Below, in pieces: positions 1 to 5,755 of a stretch of DNA of 6,949 nt. A program made the position numbers and the translations under genes. This DNA comes from Deltaproteobacteria bacterium UBA3076. GTDB lineage: Bacteria > Desulfobacterota > Dissulfuribacteria > Dissulfuribacterales > UBA3076. The notes under the pieces were generated by a model. That model saw only the letters and a list, made by a program, of their open reading frames with translations. It ran no database searches and was not told the origin of the DNA. The stretch spans positions 1-6,949 of the forward strand of contig DFBQ01000187.1 in the NCBI GenBank assembly GCA_002367355.1. Reading direction: 5' to 3'. Each line of letters opens with the position of its first letter. Position 1 is the stretch's first letter.

Positions 1-621
1 ATGATCATACATCATCTGATTCCAGACGTTCTCTATCAGGATCATCTGCCCCATAGCCGCAGCCATAGGCAGAAGCTTGCGGATTTCTTGTCGGGCCCGC
101 TCTTCTACCACGTCAGCTGGTCCATCGTTACCCCGGCCGACCACGATTAACACACCACTGCCTCCGGCCGCGTGAGAGACCCGAATGCAATGCTCGATAT
201 TTGCACGTCCCTGCGCTCTTTCCTCTTCCTTGGCACTTGTAAGACGCTTCGACCAGTGCGCATGGTTGATCGCATTGTGGACGAACACGCCTGATTCCTG
301 CACGGCGTGCCTCGCCTCTTCAGGTGTGTATTCCCCGGCCTGATCGAAATCTACACCGTCGAACTCAGCCTCACGCGCCATCTGCAGCCGCTCCATGATC
401 GATATTTTTTTATCATTCAGTTTATCCGGTAGCATACCGAGCTTGCAGGAAAGCAGAATCCTCTTGCCCTTGGGTGGCGAGACTATACGTGAGATGTCTG
501 TCTCAGCCCTGGAAGCTTTGCCCATGCCACTTATGCTAATGGCAGCGGCGCCAGCGCCAATAGCGAGAAAACCGCGACGATCTAACGGGGGATATGTTCT
601 GCATGTCGATTTGTTTGCCAT
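1..621 (-). CDS. Tat-exported sugar phosphate isomerase/epimerase-like protein (xylose-isomerase-like TIM barrel), partial at C-terminus
   Basis: The frame is open from the ATG at 619-621 to the window edge, giving 207 residues with no stop, so the C-terminal part is missing. The N-terminus is a twin-arginine signal: DRRGFLAIG at residues 14-22, then an Ala/Gly/Ile-rich segment to about residue 32. This predicts export of a folded, probably metal-bound protein. After a linker, a TIM-barrel fold of the AP-endonuclease-2/xylose-isomerase-like superfamily begins: strand KRILLSCKLG (53-62), the FDGVDFDQ strand (87-94, family position for a carboxylate), VFVHNAINHAHW (112-123), strand GVLIVVGRG (156-164) and LIENVW (195-200). 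The Glu of the last motif is at the position of a family metal ligand. Members are sugar isomerases, epimerases or lyases acting on keto-sugars; the exact reaction cannot be told. The start is supported by an RBS at 627-635 and a promoter at 686-714. It is transcribed divergently from the GH99-like gene. Confidence 0.85.
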   Translation of the reverse strand, partial: MANKSTCRTYPPLDRRGFLAIGAGAAAISISGMGKASRAETDISRIVSPPKGKRILLSCKLGMLPDKLNDKKISIMERLQMAREAEFDGVDFDQAGEYTPEEARHAVQESGVFVHNAINHAHWSKRLTSAKEEERAQGRANIEHCIRVSHAAGGSGVLIVVGRGNDGPADVVEERARQEIRKLLPMAAAMGQMILIENVWNQMMYDH

Positions 622-626
622 AATAA

Positions 627-635
627 CTCACCCTT
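627..635 (-). promoter_or_regulatory. Ribosome binding site of the isomerase-like gene
   Basis: On the minus strand the sequence reads AAGGGTGAG, then TTATT, then the ATG. It is a good but imperfect Shine-Dalgarno match with five-base spacing and supports 621 as the start. Confidence 0.6.
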
Positions 636-685
636 AATAGAAGACCATAGGTATCCAATGAAACAAAAACATAGAGTTTTGACTA

Positions 686-714
686 ATACTAAACCTTAAG
701 ATATTGGGTGTCAA
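686..714 (-). promoter_or_regulatory. Sigma70-type promoter for the isomerase-like gene
   Basis: Reading the minus strand, a perfect -35 TTGACA (709-714) is separated by exactly 17 bases from TAGTAT (686-691, four of six matches to TATAAT). Transcription would start near 679, giving a leader of about 58 bases before the ATG at 621. Position, spacing and orientation all fit the isomerase-like gene. Confidence 0.55.
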
Positions 715-956
715 GCATCCTACCGGCACTGGTCTGGGGTGGCTGGCCCTCGCCACTCAGATATAATTGTCCGCACATGTCGTACTCCTTCAGGAGGCAC
801 CTTAAGTACTCCTCTTGACTACATAACCAGCATCTGAAAATGAAATTTTCTCTTGCTCTTTATCTAAATCTGTTGATAAACTAAAAGTGTCGGAGCAGTG
901 GAGCATCGGTCCAAGTTCCGGGTTTGAGGTTGAAATATCCTGGGGCGTTAGGACAT

Positions 957-971
957 AGCCTTGCAAAGGCT
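957..971 (+). other. Perfect six-base-pair hairpin in the divergent region
   Basis: AGCCTT (957-962), a three-base loop GCA, then AAGGCT (966-971) form a perfect inverted repeat. No T-run follows directly. It lies eight bases upstream of a second pair of self-complementary CCGG boxes and could be part of a structured RNA leader. Confidence 0.35.
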
Positions 972-978
972 CATTAAT

Positions 979-1031
979 CCGGTTATCCGGAGCGCCTACC
1001 TCATTATGCCATATCTGCTCCGGCGTTTTTT
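979..1031 (+). terminator. Rho-independent terminator-like or attenuator-like hairpin
   Basis: CCGGAGC (987-993) and GCTCCGG (1017-1023) form a perfect seven-base-pair, GC-rich stem around a 23-base loop. Six T residues follow at 1026-1031, the layout of an intrinsic terminator on the plus strand. The 5' arm overlaps a competing pairing, CCGG (979-982) with CCGG (987-990), so the two structures exclude each other as in transcription attenuators. No plus-strand gene lies upstream in the window that would need a terminator. Either it attenuates a long leader of the GH99-like gene, it ends a small RNA, or it is a relic. The loop is longer than usual, which lowers confidence. Confidence 0.35.
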
Positions 1032-1094
1032 GTTTCGGTGGTTACATAGGCATGTTCACGATGTTGAGTATGAGTTGGTATGCCTCAAAACAAG

Positions 1095-1123
1095 TTGCTC
1101 CAAGAGTATTGGCGAGATAGAAT
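1095..1123 (+). promoter_or_regulatory. Candidate promoter of the GH99-like gene
   Basis: TTGCTC (1095-1100) lies exactly 17 bases before TAGAAT (1118-1123). The -10 box matches consensus at five of six positions, the -35 box at three. Transcription would start near 1130, giving a leader of about 130 bases that contains the operator-like repeats at 1195-1241. A consensus TTGACA at 1149-1154 has no convincing -10 box at the right distance. Confidence 0.35.
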
Positions 1124-1194
1124 ACAATTTTGAAAAGCATTAGGAATCTTGACATTTGAAAAAGTTGAATAGTCTTGAATTGCCAGCAGGATTT

Positions 1195-1241
1195 GGTTCG
1201 GACCGGAAGCAAAGCAAAGAAAGTTTCGGTTCGAACAGGAA
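1195..1241 (+). promoter_or_regulatory. Pair of near-palindromic operator-like direct repeats
   Basis: GGTTCGGACCGGAA (1195-1208) and GGTTCGAACAGGAA (1228-1241) agree at 12 of 14 positions and are 33 bases apart, about three helical turns. The first ten bases of each differ by one base from the palindrome GGTTCGAACC, which has the central CG typical of LacI-family operators. The second copy contains a perfect GTTCGAAC. They lie between the candidate promoter and the start of the GH99-like gene, where a repressor would block elongation. No regulator gene is visible in the window. Confidence 0.35.
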
Positions 1242-1262
1242 ATCCGCTTCTGGGCAAATGAT

Positions 1263-3554
1263 ATGATAAGCGCAGGTAACATGACATTCACGTTGCTGCT
1301 GGTACTCGCTACAGTCTTGCCGGGGCTCGGGGAGCTGCCGCGGTGGGAGTTTGAATCCGACTCGGAATTGCATCAATGGGTCCCCAATTCCCACATGTCC
1401 AGTGTCGTCATCAAGGATGGACTTTTGAGAGCGGAGACCACCGGTTGGGATCCATTTATCCTTTGTCGAAATGTCACAATCGAAGCCAAGCCCTATCAAT
1501 ATGTGGTTCTCAGGCTTAAAGCGGACCGACCGGGAATCGGCGAACTGTTCTGGACCGGAGAGCTTGAAGGTCAATACGGCGGACTGACGGAGAAGAAAAA
1601 GGTGCGGTTCTCGGTTAGGGGCGAAGATTCTTGGCAGGAAATCGCAGTCTTTCCCTTCTGGCATGCCGAGGGGGCAATCCGTCAGCTTCGGCTGGACCTA
1701 TACGAGGGAGCTCATTTTGAATTCGATTGGGTGCGTGTCCAGGAATGGAGCGGAGACCGGTCCCAAAGCAGTATTTGCGTTTGGGGCTTTGGCGGTGATA
1801 CGAGCGAGTGGCAGATTCATCATGAATCGCCGGAGTTGTTCTCACCTCCAATGAGGATCGATGTTGGTGACAAAGCCTGGGTGACTGTCCAACTTGAATC
1901 CCACCACAGAGATGTGGCAAGTATATTATGGGCATGTGAGGATGTGTCTGGCTTGCAGAGCAGAGAGTTTGCTGTCAAAGGCGATGGCAAGATACATTCA
2001 TATAACCTGCAGATGACAGGTAATCCTACATGGCGCGGCAGTATCATAGCCTTCGGAATTCGCCTGCCTCAGAAAAGCAGCGTGAGGCTCGAGTCCATTA
2101 GGATAGGTAATGAGCCATCCGGGCCGGGAGAGCTTGATGTTGCTTATTTTGGTTTTGAGAACGGGATCAACCGCGCTGGTCATCCTTGCCGTCTTTTGGC
2201 GCAAGTTGTCAACAGTGGTGGAGCCGCTCAGGGCATTCGAGGGATCCACCTGATTCTGCCAAAGGGGCTGCAGTTAGTTTCTGAACCCGACAGGCTTTCT
2301 CACCAAGGCTTGGAACACGGCGGGATTGCCCGATTCATCTGGGAAGTCAATGCCGCAAAGGCTGGTACTTATGAAGCTGGCTTGTTCTTTAGCGGCAAAG
2401 GCAATATCCCACCAGACCAGAAGACCTTGTTACAGTTCACGGAGTCGCTTGGCTTTCCAACGGCTCAATATGTCCCTGAGCCCAAACCGGTCGAAACAGA
2501 AATAGACATTTGTGCTTTCTATTTTCCCGGCTGGGATACCGCCCGTAAATGGGACTGCGTTTGGGATGTTGCCCCCAATCGCAAGCCCCTCCTCGGCTAC
2601 TACGATGAGTCGAATCCGGAATGTGTTGACTGGCAGATCAAGTGGGCTGTTGAAAACGGCGTCTCGTGTTTTCTTGTCGATTGGTACTGGGTCCAGGGCC
2701 GTCAACATCTCACGCATTGGTTCGAGGCGTATCGAAAAGCGAAATATCAGGACCTTCTGAAGGTGGCCATCATGTGGGCTAACCATAATCCGCCTAACAC
2801 CCATTCTGTTCAAGATTTGCTTGAAGTGACAAAACACTGGGTCGAGAACTACTTCCCTCTAAAGAGTTACTACCACATAGATGGCAAGCCGGCGGTATTC
2901 ATCTGGAATCCAAGAGGTATTCGCAGTGATTTAGGAGAGACCAAGACTGTCCAACAGGCTTTCGACCAGAGCCAGGCGATTGCGCGCGCTGCAGGGTATA
3001 GGGGAATCACGTTTGTAGCTATGGGTACCAATTTCGGCGCCACCCATGTCAATGCTCTGCTTGAGGAAGGCTATACTGGAATCACAACCTATCATGAGTG
3101 GGGTAGCACAATAGACGGGTCAGTCTCTCAAAAACTATTCCATTACCAAGACGTTGTTCGTAATAGCACGGCCGCCTGGCAAGAAAAGGACAAGGCGGCG
3201 GGATCGTTGCATTATTATCCGCTCGTGGACACAGGCTGGGACAGCCGACCCTGGCATGGTGATAAGGCCATGGTCATCCAGGGAAGAACAAAACAGCTAT
3301 TTGAGCAACTGCTCCGGAAAGCCAAATCCTTCTGTCAAGAAAATGAAAAGTCCGTAGTCATTCTTGGCCCGATGAACGAATGGGGCGAAGGAAGCTATAT
3401 TGAGCCATGTACGGAGTTTGGGTTCGAGATGCTCGAGACCATTCGCACCATATTCGCAAGTGGAGATCCAATAACATGCCCTGCTAACGTATCACCCTCT
3501 GATGTGGGCCTGGGACCATATGATTTCCCTCAGTACCCTTCCGGAAGCGACTGA
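1263..3554 (+). CDS. Exported GH99/WbsX-like glycosidase with N-terminal beta-sandwich domains
   Basis: This 763-residue protein starts with a hydrophobic signal peptide (TFTLLLVLATVLPGLG, about residues 8-23). Residues 25-162 and 170-285 each look like a galactose-binding/CBM-like beta-sandwich, both ending in a strand of the FDWVRVQEW or LESIRIG type. Residues 293-395 resemble an Ig-like domain. Residues 413-732 match the GH99-like/WbsX TIM barrel: ICAFYFPGW (416-424), the VDWYW strand (472-476), DGKPAVFIW (540-548), TTYHEWG (608-614), DTGWDSRPW (656-664) and NEWGEGSYIEP (705-715). In characterised GH99 endo-alpha-mannosidases the two Glu of the equivalent NEW-x-EG motif are catalytic; here they are E706 and E709. 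Function as an endo-acting, possibly alpha-mannan-directed hydrolase is inference; some relatives are annotated as glycosyltransferases, but the signal peptide argues for an exported hydrolase. The start is uncertain: there is no clear Shine-Dalgarno and no positive charge before the hydrophobic core. ATG 1281 is an alternative, and the frame is open back to 1179. Confidence 0.88.
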   Translation: MISAGNMTFTLLLVLATVLPGLGELPRWEFESDSELHQWVPNSHMSSVVIKDGLLRAETTGWDPFILCRNVTIEAKPYQYVVLRLKADRPGIGELFWTGELEGQYGGLTEKKKVRFSVRGEDSWQEIAVFPFWHAEGAIRQLRLDLYEGAHFEFDWVRVQEWSGDRSQSSICVWGFGGDTSEWQIHHESPELFSPPMRIDVGDKAWVTVQLESHHRDVASILWACEDVSGLQSREFAVKGDGKIHSYNLQMTGNPTWRGSIIAFGIRLPQKSSVRLESIRIGNEPSGPGELDVAYFGFENGINRAGHPCRLLAQVVNSGGAAQGIRGIHLILPKGLQLVSEPDRLSHQGLEHGGIARFIWEVNAAKAGTYEAGLFFSGKGNIPPDQKTLLQFTESLGFPTAQYVPEPKPVETEIDICAFYFPGWDTARKWDCVWDVAPNRKPLLGYYDESNPECVDWQIKWAVENGVSCFLVDWYWVQGRQHLTHWFEAYRKAKYQDLLKVAIMWANHNPPNTHSVQDLLEVTKHWVENYFPLKSYYHIDGKPAVFIWNPRGIRSDLGETKTVQQAFDQSQAIARAAGYRGITFVAMGTNFGATHVNALLEEGYTGITTYHEWGSTIDGSVSQKLFHYQDVVRNSTAAWQEKDKAAGSLHYYPLVDTGWDSRPWHGDKAMVIQGRTKQLFEQLLRKAKSFCQENEKSVVILGPMNEWGEGSYIEPCTEFGFEMLETIRTIFASGDPITCPANVSPSDVGLGPYDFPQYPSGSD

Positions 3555-3598
3555 ACCTCAACATTCAAGAACAACGACATACACTGGTAAGGTTGATG

Positions 3599-3669
3599 CC
3601 TCAAAGAAAATTTTTATGACAACAAAGATTTTATTGTTTGACTTTGAGCTTTTCATAAGGGGACGGCGT
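3599..3669 (+). repeat. 71-bp interspersed repeat, copy 1
   Basis: This copy matches 5630-5700 without gaps at 64 of 71 positions. The first 19 and last 23 bases are almost unchanged, and most differences lie in the AT-rich middle. CTCAAAG (3600-3606) and CTTTGAG (3642-3648) form a seven-base inverted pair, followed by CTTTTC and the fully conserved CATAAGGGGACGGCGT. It lies between the convergent stops of the two glycosidase genes, 64 bases past the stop of the minus-strand gene. It could act as a terminator or mRNA 3'-end element, or be a REP/MITE-like mobile repeat. Confidence 0.8.
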
Positions 3670-3733
3670 CAATTAGGGGATGCATTCAAATCTAACCTGA
3701 ACGACCTGTTTGTTATATGCCTGCAGGCTCACT

Positions 3734-5215
3734 TTAGCGGACAATGGCTGCGGCCCAGTGGCCGGAACCCGGCCTGTTGATGGTGACCGTACTGCCTCCG
3801 GACACTGTGTCCTTTGCTCCCCATTTGCCGCTGCCAATATCAACCCAGCAGAGATCAAAGTCTTTATTGGCATGGTCAGTCAGGTCAAGTCCCACAGAGC
3901 CGCTGCCGCCGGTGGTAAAATAGAGGATATAGGCTTGGCCGGGTTTGGCGGCCAAGTAGGCTTCATCCGTTTCCCGGTTCTTCAACAAATCCCGGCGGGG
4001 TTCAACATTCCAGAATTTTACCTTGCTCTCGATCTTACGGACTGCAGCGATGCAGGATTTCGCCTGGACTGTGAGGCCCAGCCCCCAGGGTGGACGGTGA
4101 AACCTGGCGCATGCCACGCCGGCAATCAGACCTCGCCACATTTCTCCAATTACGTTGTCGGTATTTCCTTCCCATTTACCCGGGGCCGTGTCTGCTCCGT
4201 ACATTTTCGTCATATGCAGGAGTTTATTCACCTCCCTGGCGGCATCAATCATACCTTTCACCCGGCTCCAATGGTCTTCCCCGGGCGCATTTCCATTTAC
4301 TTGCGATATGTCGACATAGTCGTATGCATCGCTGTTATAGATATTCCTGACTTTGTCCTCAGTTATGTGCAGGAACATATCTGTGAGCAGGATTTTTTTG
4401 CCCCGGCTGTCAGCCTTGTTTCGAATGTATTTGATCCAGTACTTGCCCCAGGCCGGGTGTTCGTGGGTTTCGTTATTCATGCAATACAGTACGTTGTCGT
4501 ATTTAAACGTTATGGATATCAGTTTGTCGATGAACTTTTCCTGAAAACCACGGACTACGTCGTATTGAGCTTTCTTGGAGGCGGATGCGGATTCGTAATC
4601 CGGATGGCCCGGCACGCCCTTCAGAAAGGGATGCTGGTTAAACGATCCGTATGAGGTATTCAAGCCGGACTGTTCCGACGTATAGTTAATATTGTTTTTC
4701 GGATTAAAGGGGCTGACGGGCCAGGACTGCCAGCTGCCGTCTATCAGATCAAAACGGTCCCATATTTCAAGCTGCACGACAACATTGCGTTTCTTAGCTT
4801 CGGATATGAACAGTTCCAGACGCGACCAGAAGGCTCCCGTCATGGTATTCAAATCATCCTTGTCACCCGATTTTGCGCAGAAGCGAAATCCCTGGATTCC
4901 ATGAGCCATACCTGGATTCAGGACGCAGCGAAGGTAATTTCCGCCGACTCCTACCATTTCATCCATGTGGGCAATTACCTCCGCTTCAGTACTTACATCC
5001 CTGCCGTCATTTGTTGTAGTCATCTGGTGATCGATAAACGGATTATGCCCGTGGCCCGAACCACTGACGAACAGCACAGGTTCTCCCTTGTACTGCCAGT
5101 AGCGGTCCTTGATGCTTATCTGTCCCAGAACTGGTTGGGAGAACATTGAGATGCTGATGCACATCAGCAGACTCTGCCATATGTTTTTACCGTATAAGTT
5201 ACTTACAGAATTCAT
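3734..5215 (-). CDS. Exported glycosidase-like TIM-barrel protein with C-terminal collagen-binding-like domain
   Basis: This 493-residue protein has a signal peptide (hydrophobic core about residues 14-30, likely cut near VLG-Q at 31/32). The mature protein begins with the strand pair DRYWQYKGEPVLFVSGSG (37-54), typical of exported barrel proteins of the DUF4038/GH140-like type. Barrel segments include GGNYLRCVLNP (91-101), VVVQLEIWDRFD (145-156), NPKNNINYT (171-179), NVLYCMNNETHEHPAWGKYW (241-260), YDYVDISQVNG (298-308) and IAGVACARFHRPPWGLGL (364-381). E249 in NNE is the best acid/base candidate; the nucleophile cannot be assigned. Residues 417-493 form a beta domain like the putative collagen-binding domain found behind such barrels, with AYLAAKPGQAYILYF, VGLDLT, CWVDIGSGKW and GHWAAAIVR. 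The start is fixed by AAGGAGG seven bases upstream. The gene converges on the GH99-like gene and follows the oxidoreductase gene on the same strand after a 540-base gap, so it probably has its own promoter. Substrate unknown. Confidence 0.85.
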   Translation of the reverse strand: MNSVSNLYGKNIWQSLLMCISISMFSQPVLGQISIKDRYWQYKGEPVLFVSGSGHGHNPFIDHQMTTTNDGRDVSTEAEVIAHMDEMVGVGGNYLRCVLNPGMAHGIQGFRFCAKSGDKDDLNTMTGAFWSRLELFISEAKKRNVVVQLEIWDRFDLIDGSWQSWPVSPFNPKNNINYTSEQSGLNTSYGSFNQHPFLKGVPGHPDYESASASKKAQYDVVRGFQEKFIDKLISITFKYDNVLYCMNNETHEHPAWGKYWIKYIRNKADSRGKKILLTDMFLHITEDKVRNIYNSDAYDYVDISQVNGNAPGEDHWSRVKGMIDAAREVNKLLHMTKMYGADTAPGKWEGNTDNVIGEMWRGLIAGVACARFHRPPWGLGLTVQAKSCIAAVRKIESKVKFWNVEPRRDLLKNRETDEAYLAAKPGQAYILYFTTGGSGSVGLDLTDHANKDFDLCWVDIGSGKWGAKDTVSGGSTVTINRPGSGHWAAAIVR

Positions 5216-5222
5216 GTCTGTT

Positions 5223-5229
5223 CCTCCTT
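5223..5229 (-). promoter_or_regulatory. Strong Shine-Dalgarno of the 493-residue glycosidase gene
   Basis: On the minus strand AAGGAGG stands seven bases before the ATG at 5213-5215. This is a consensus match with ideal spacing. It is much stronger than the initiation region of the GH99-like gene. Confidence 0.85.
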
Positions 5230-5238
5230 GTTGCAGGA

Positions 5239-5520
5239 TTATGGCAATGTGACTTTGACAAGCTTCATCCGGGATTTCCCATTTGACTTTAACATCTGAT
5301 ATCTCCTGTAAATTTTCATGTTCAAGGTGTCTTGTTTGTCCATCTGATATTTCCCATTTACACGGTTAACAAATATCAGTTTCTTCGTACGCCACTAATA
5401 ATCTTACGATATACCCCTTGAACTATCAAGAGATTCCACTTTCAAAGCCACTTTGCTGAAAACTTGCACGAGAACATAATTGTATGTGGCGCCCCCTCCT
5501 GCCAATCTCAGCTCTTGTGC
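5239..5520 (-). other. Possible decayed coding remnant or leader small ORF
   Basis: One minus-strand frame from 5520 to the TAA at 5239-5241 is interrupted only by two close stops, TAA (5404-5406) and TAG (5395-5397). The upstream part (5407-5520, 38 codons) reads protein-like, with LAGGGATYNYVLVQV and ALKVESLDSS, vaguely like the last strands of metallophosphoesterase-type proteins. The downstream part (51 codons) contains an ATG at 5343 that would give a basic 34-residue peptide (MDKQDTLNMKIYRRYQMLKS at its start), ending 23 bases before the glycosidase ATG. It could be a decayed gene end, a leader peptide of the glycosidase mRNA, or chance. The candidate promoter at 5401-5429 overlaps the stop pair. 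I cannot identify a family. Confidence 0.22.
5401..5429 (-). promoter_or_regulatory. Candidate promoter of the 493-residue glycosidase gene
   Basis: On the minus strand TTGATA (5424-5429, five of six matches) is followed after exactly 17 bases by TAAGAT (5401-5406, four of six matches). Transcription would begin near 5394 and leave a leader of about 180 bases before the ATG at 5215. That leader carries the small ORF at 5239-5343 and the repeated CATCTGATAT-type boxes, so it has room for post-transcriptional control. Confidence 0.4.
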
Positions 5521-5617
5521 AGACCTTGAACACTCGCACCTTCATAAATCCAAGCTGTTCAGCAATTCTTATCATCAGCCATACCCAAGTGGAACAGGCT
5601 TCATTGGCCAATACCTC

Positions 5618-5630
5618 GTGACCTGGTCAC
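5618..5630. other. Perfect palindrome abutting repeat copy 2
   Basis: GTGACCTGGTCAC is a perfect inverted repeat with six-base arms around a single T. Its last base is the first base of the 71-bp repeat copy 2. Copy 1 has no such palindrome at its edge, so it is not part of the repeat. It could be a protein-binding site, an insertion target or chance. Confidence 0.35.
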
Positions 5631-5700
5631 CTCAAAGAAAATTTTTATGGCAACGAAGAATATACTATTTGACTTTGAACTTTTCATAAGGGGACGGCGT
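5630..5700 (+). repeat. 71-bp interspersed repeat, copy 2
   Basis: This is the gap-free partner of 3599-3669, with seven substitutions, in the same orientation and 2,031 bases away. The outer inverted pair is kept as TCAAAG (5632-5637) with CTTTGA (5673-5678), and the end CATAAGGGGACGGCGT is identical. It begins 55 bases past the stop of the oxidoreductase gene, mirroring the position of copy 1 relative to the glycosidase gene. Flanking sequences outside the 71 bases do not match, which gives it sharp borders. Confidence 0.8.
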
Positions 5701-5755
5701 TAAAAACAAAGAGTTGACAGAATTTTCAGTGGGAACAGTCATAAAAACTTCTTTC

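Larger units (their letters stand above)
802..1041 (-). other. Unidentified 79-codon open frame, possible gene remnant
   Basis: The minus strand is open for 79 codons between a TAA at 1042-1044 and the TAA at 802-804. The translation has a soluble-protein-like composition, with segments such as EQIWHNEVGAPDNRINEP, GYVLTPQDIS and SFSDAGYVV. There is no early ATG; the first in-frame ATG comes after more than half the frame, and TTG is the only other plausible start. I recognise no family. It could be the decayed end of a gene or a chance open frame; the hairpins at 957-1031 lie inside it. Confidence 0.18.
622..1262. other. Divergent intergenic region between the isomerase-like and GH99-like genes
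   Basis: No confident gene lies in this 641-base stretch. It contains the minus-strand promoter (686-714), an imperfect hairpin with stem 737-743/752-758 (one G-T pair) and no following T-run, a perfect hairpin at 957-971, a terminator- or attenuator-like hairpin at 979-1031, a possible plus-strand promoter (1095-1123) and an operator-like repeat pair (1195-1241). A 79-codon minus-strand open frame (802-1041) is described separately. A 60-codon plus-strand frame at 961-1143 shows no recognisable domain or ribosome binding site and runs through the hairpins. Confidence 0.6.
5216..5755. other. Intergenic region between oxidoreductase and glycosidase genes
   Basis: This 540-base stretch holds the glycosidase RBS (5223-5229), a possible small or decayed ORF (5239-5520), a candidate promoter (5401-5429), a perfect palindrome (5618-5630) and repeat copy 2 (5630-5700). 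Between 5701 and 5755, just past the oxidoreductase stop, I see no strong intrinsic terminator. A TTGACA at 5714-5719 on the plus strand has no matching -10 box. Three related boxes on the plus strand begin at 5266, 5293 and 5341 (CATCCGGGATTTCCCATTT, CATCTGATAT, CATCTGATATTTCCCATTT); the first and last agree at 16 of 19 positions. Confidence 0.6.

Noticed and set aside
782..813. Direct GTACTCCT boxes (782 and 806) around a CTCC-TTCA-GGAG stem
   Set aside because: The boxes are eight bases, the stem only four base pairs, and neither is placed at a promoter or start codon; not better than chance.
961..1143. 60-codon plus-strand frame in the divergent gap
   Set aside because: It starts with TTG without a ribosome binding site, runs through the terminator-like hairpin and shows no recognisable protein features.
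3719..3728. Perfect palindrome GCCTGCAGGC as a terminator of the glycosidase gene
   Set aside because: It has five-base arms with no loop and no T-run, so it cannot form a terminator hairpin; it is probably chance.
3710..4654. 314-codon plus-strand open frame antisense to the 493-residue glycosidase gene
   Set aside because: It lies almost wholly opposite a gene with signal peptide, family motifs and a strong ribosome binding site. Its own translation is rich in Cys, Phe and Val without domain order and has no Shine-Dalgarno, so it is a shadow frame.
3599..5700. Composite transposon or IS pair formed by the 71-bp repeats
   Set aside because: The copies are short direct repeats without transposase genes or target duplications; between them lie only a glycosidase gene and its upstream region.
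5714..5742. Plus-strand promoter from the TTGACA at 5714
   Set aside because: No acceptable -10 box occurs at 16-18 bases, and it would only produce antisense RNA to the oxidoreductase gene.
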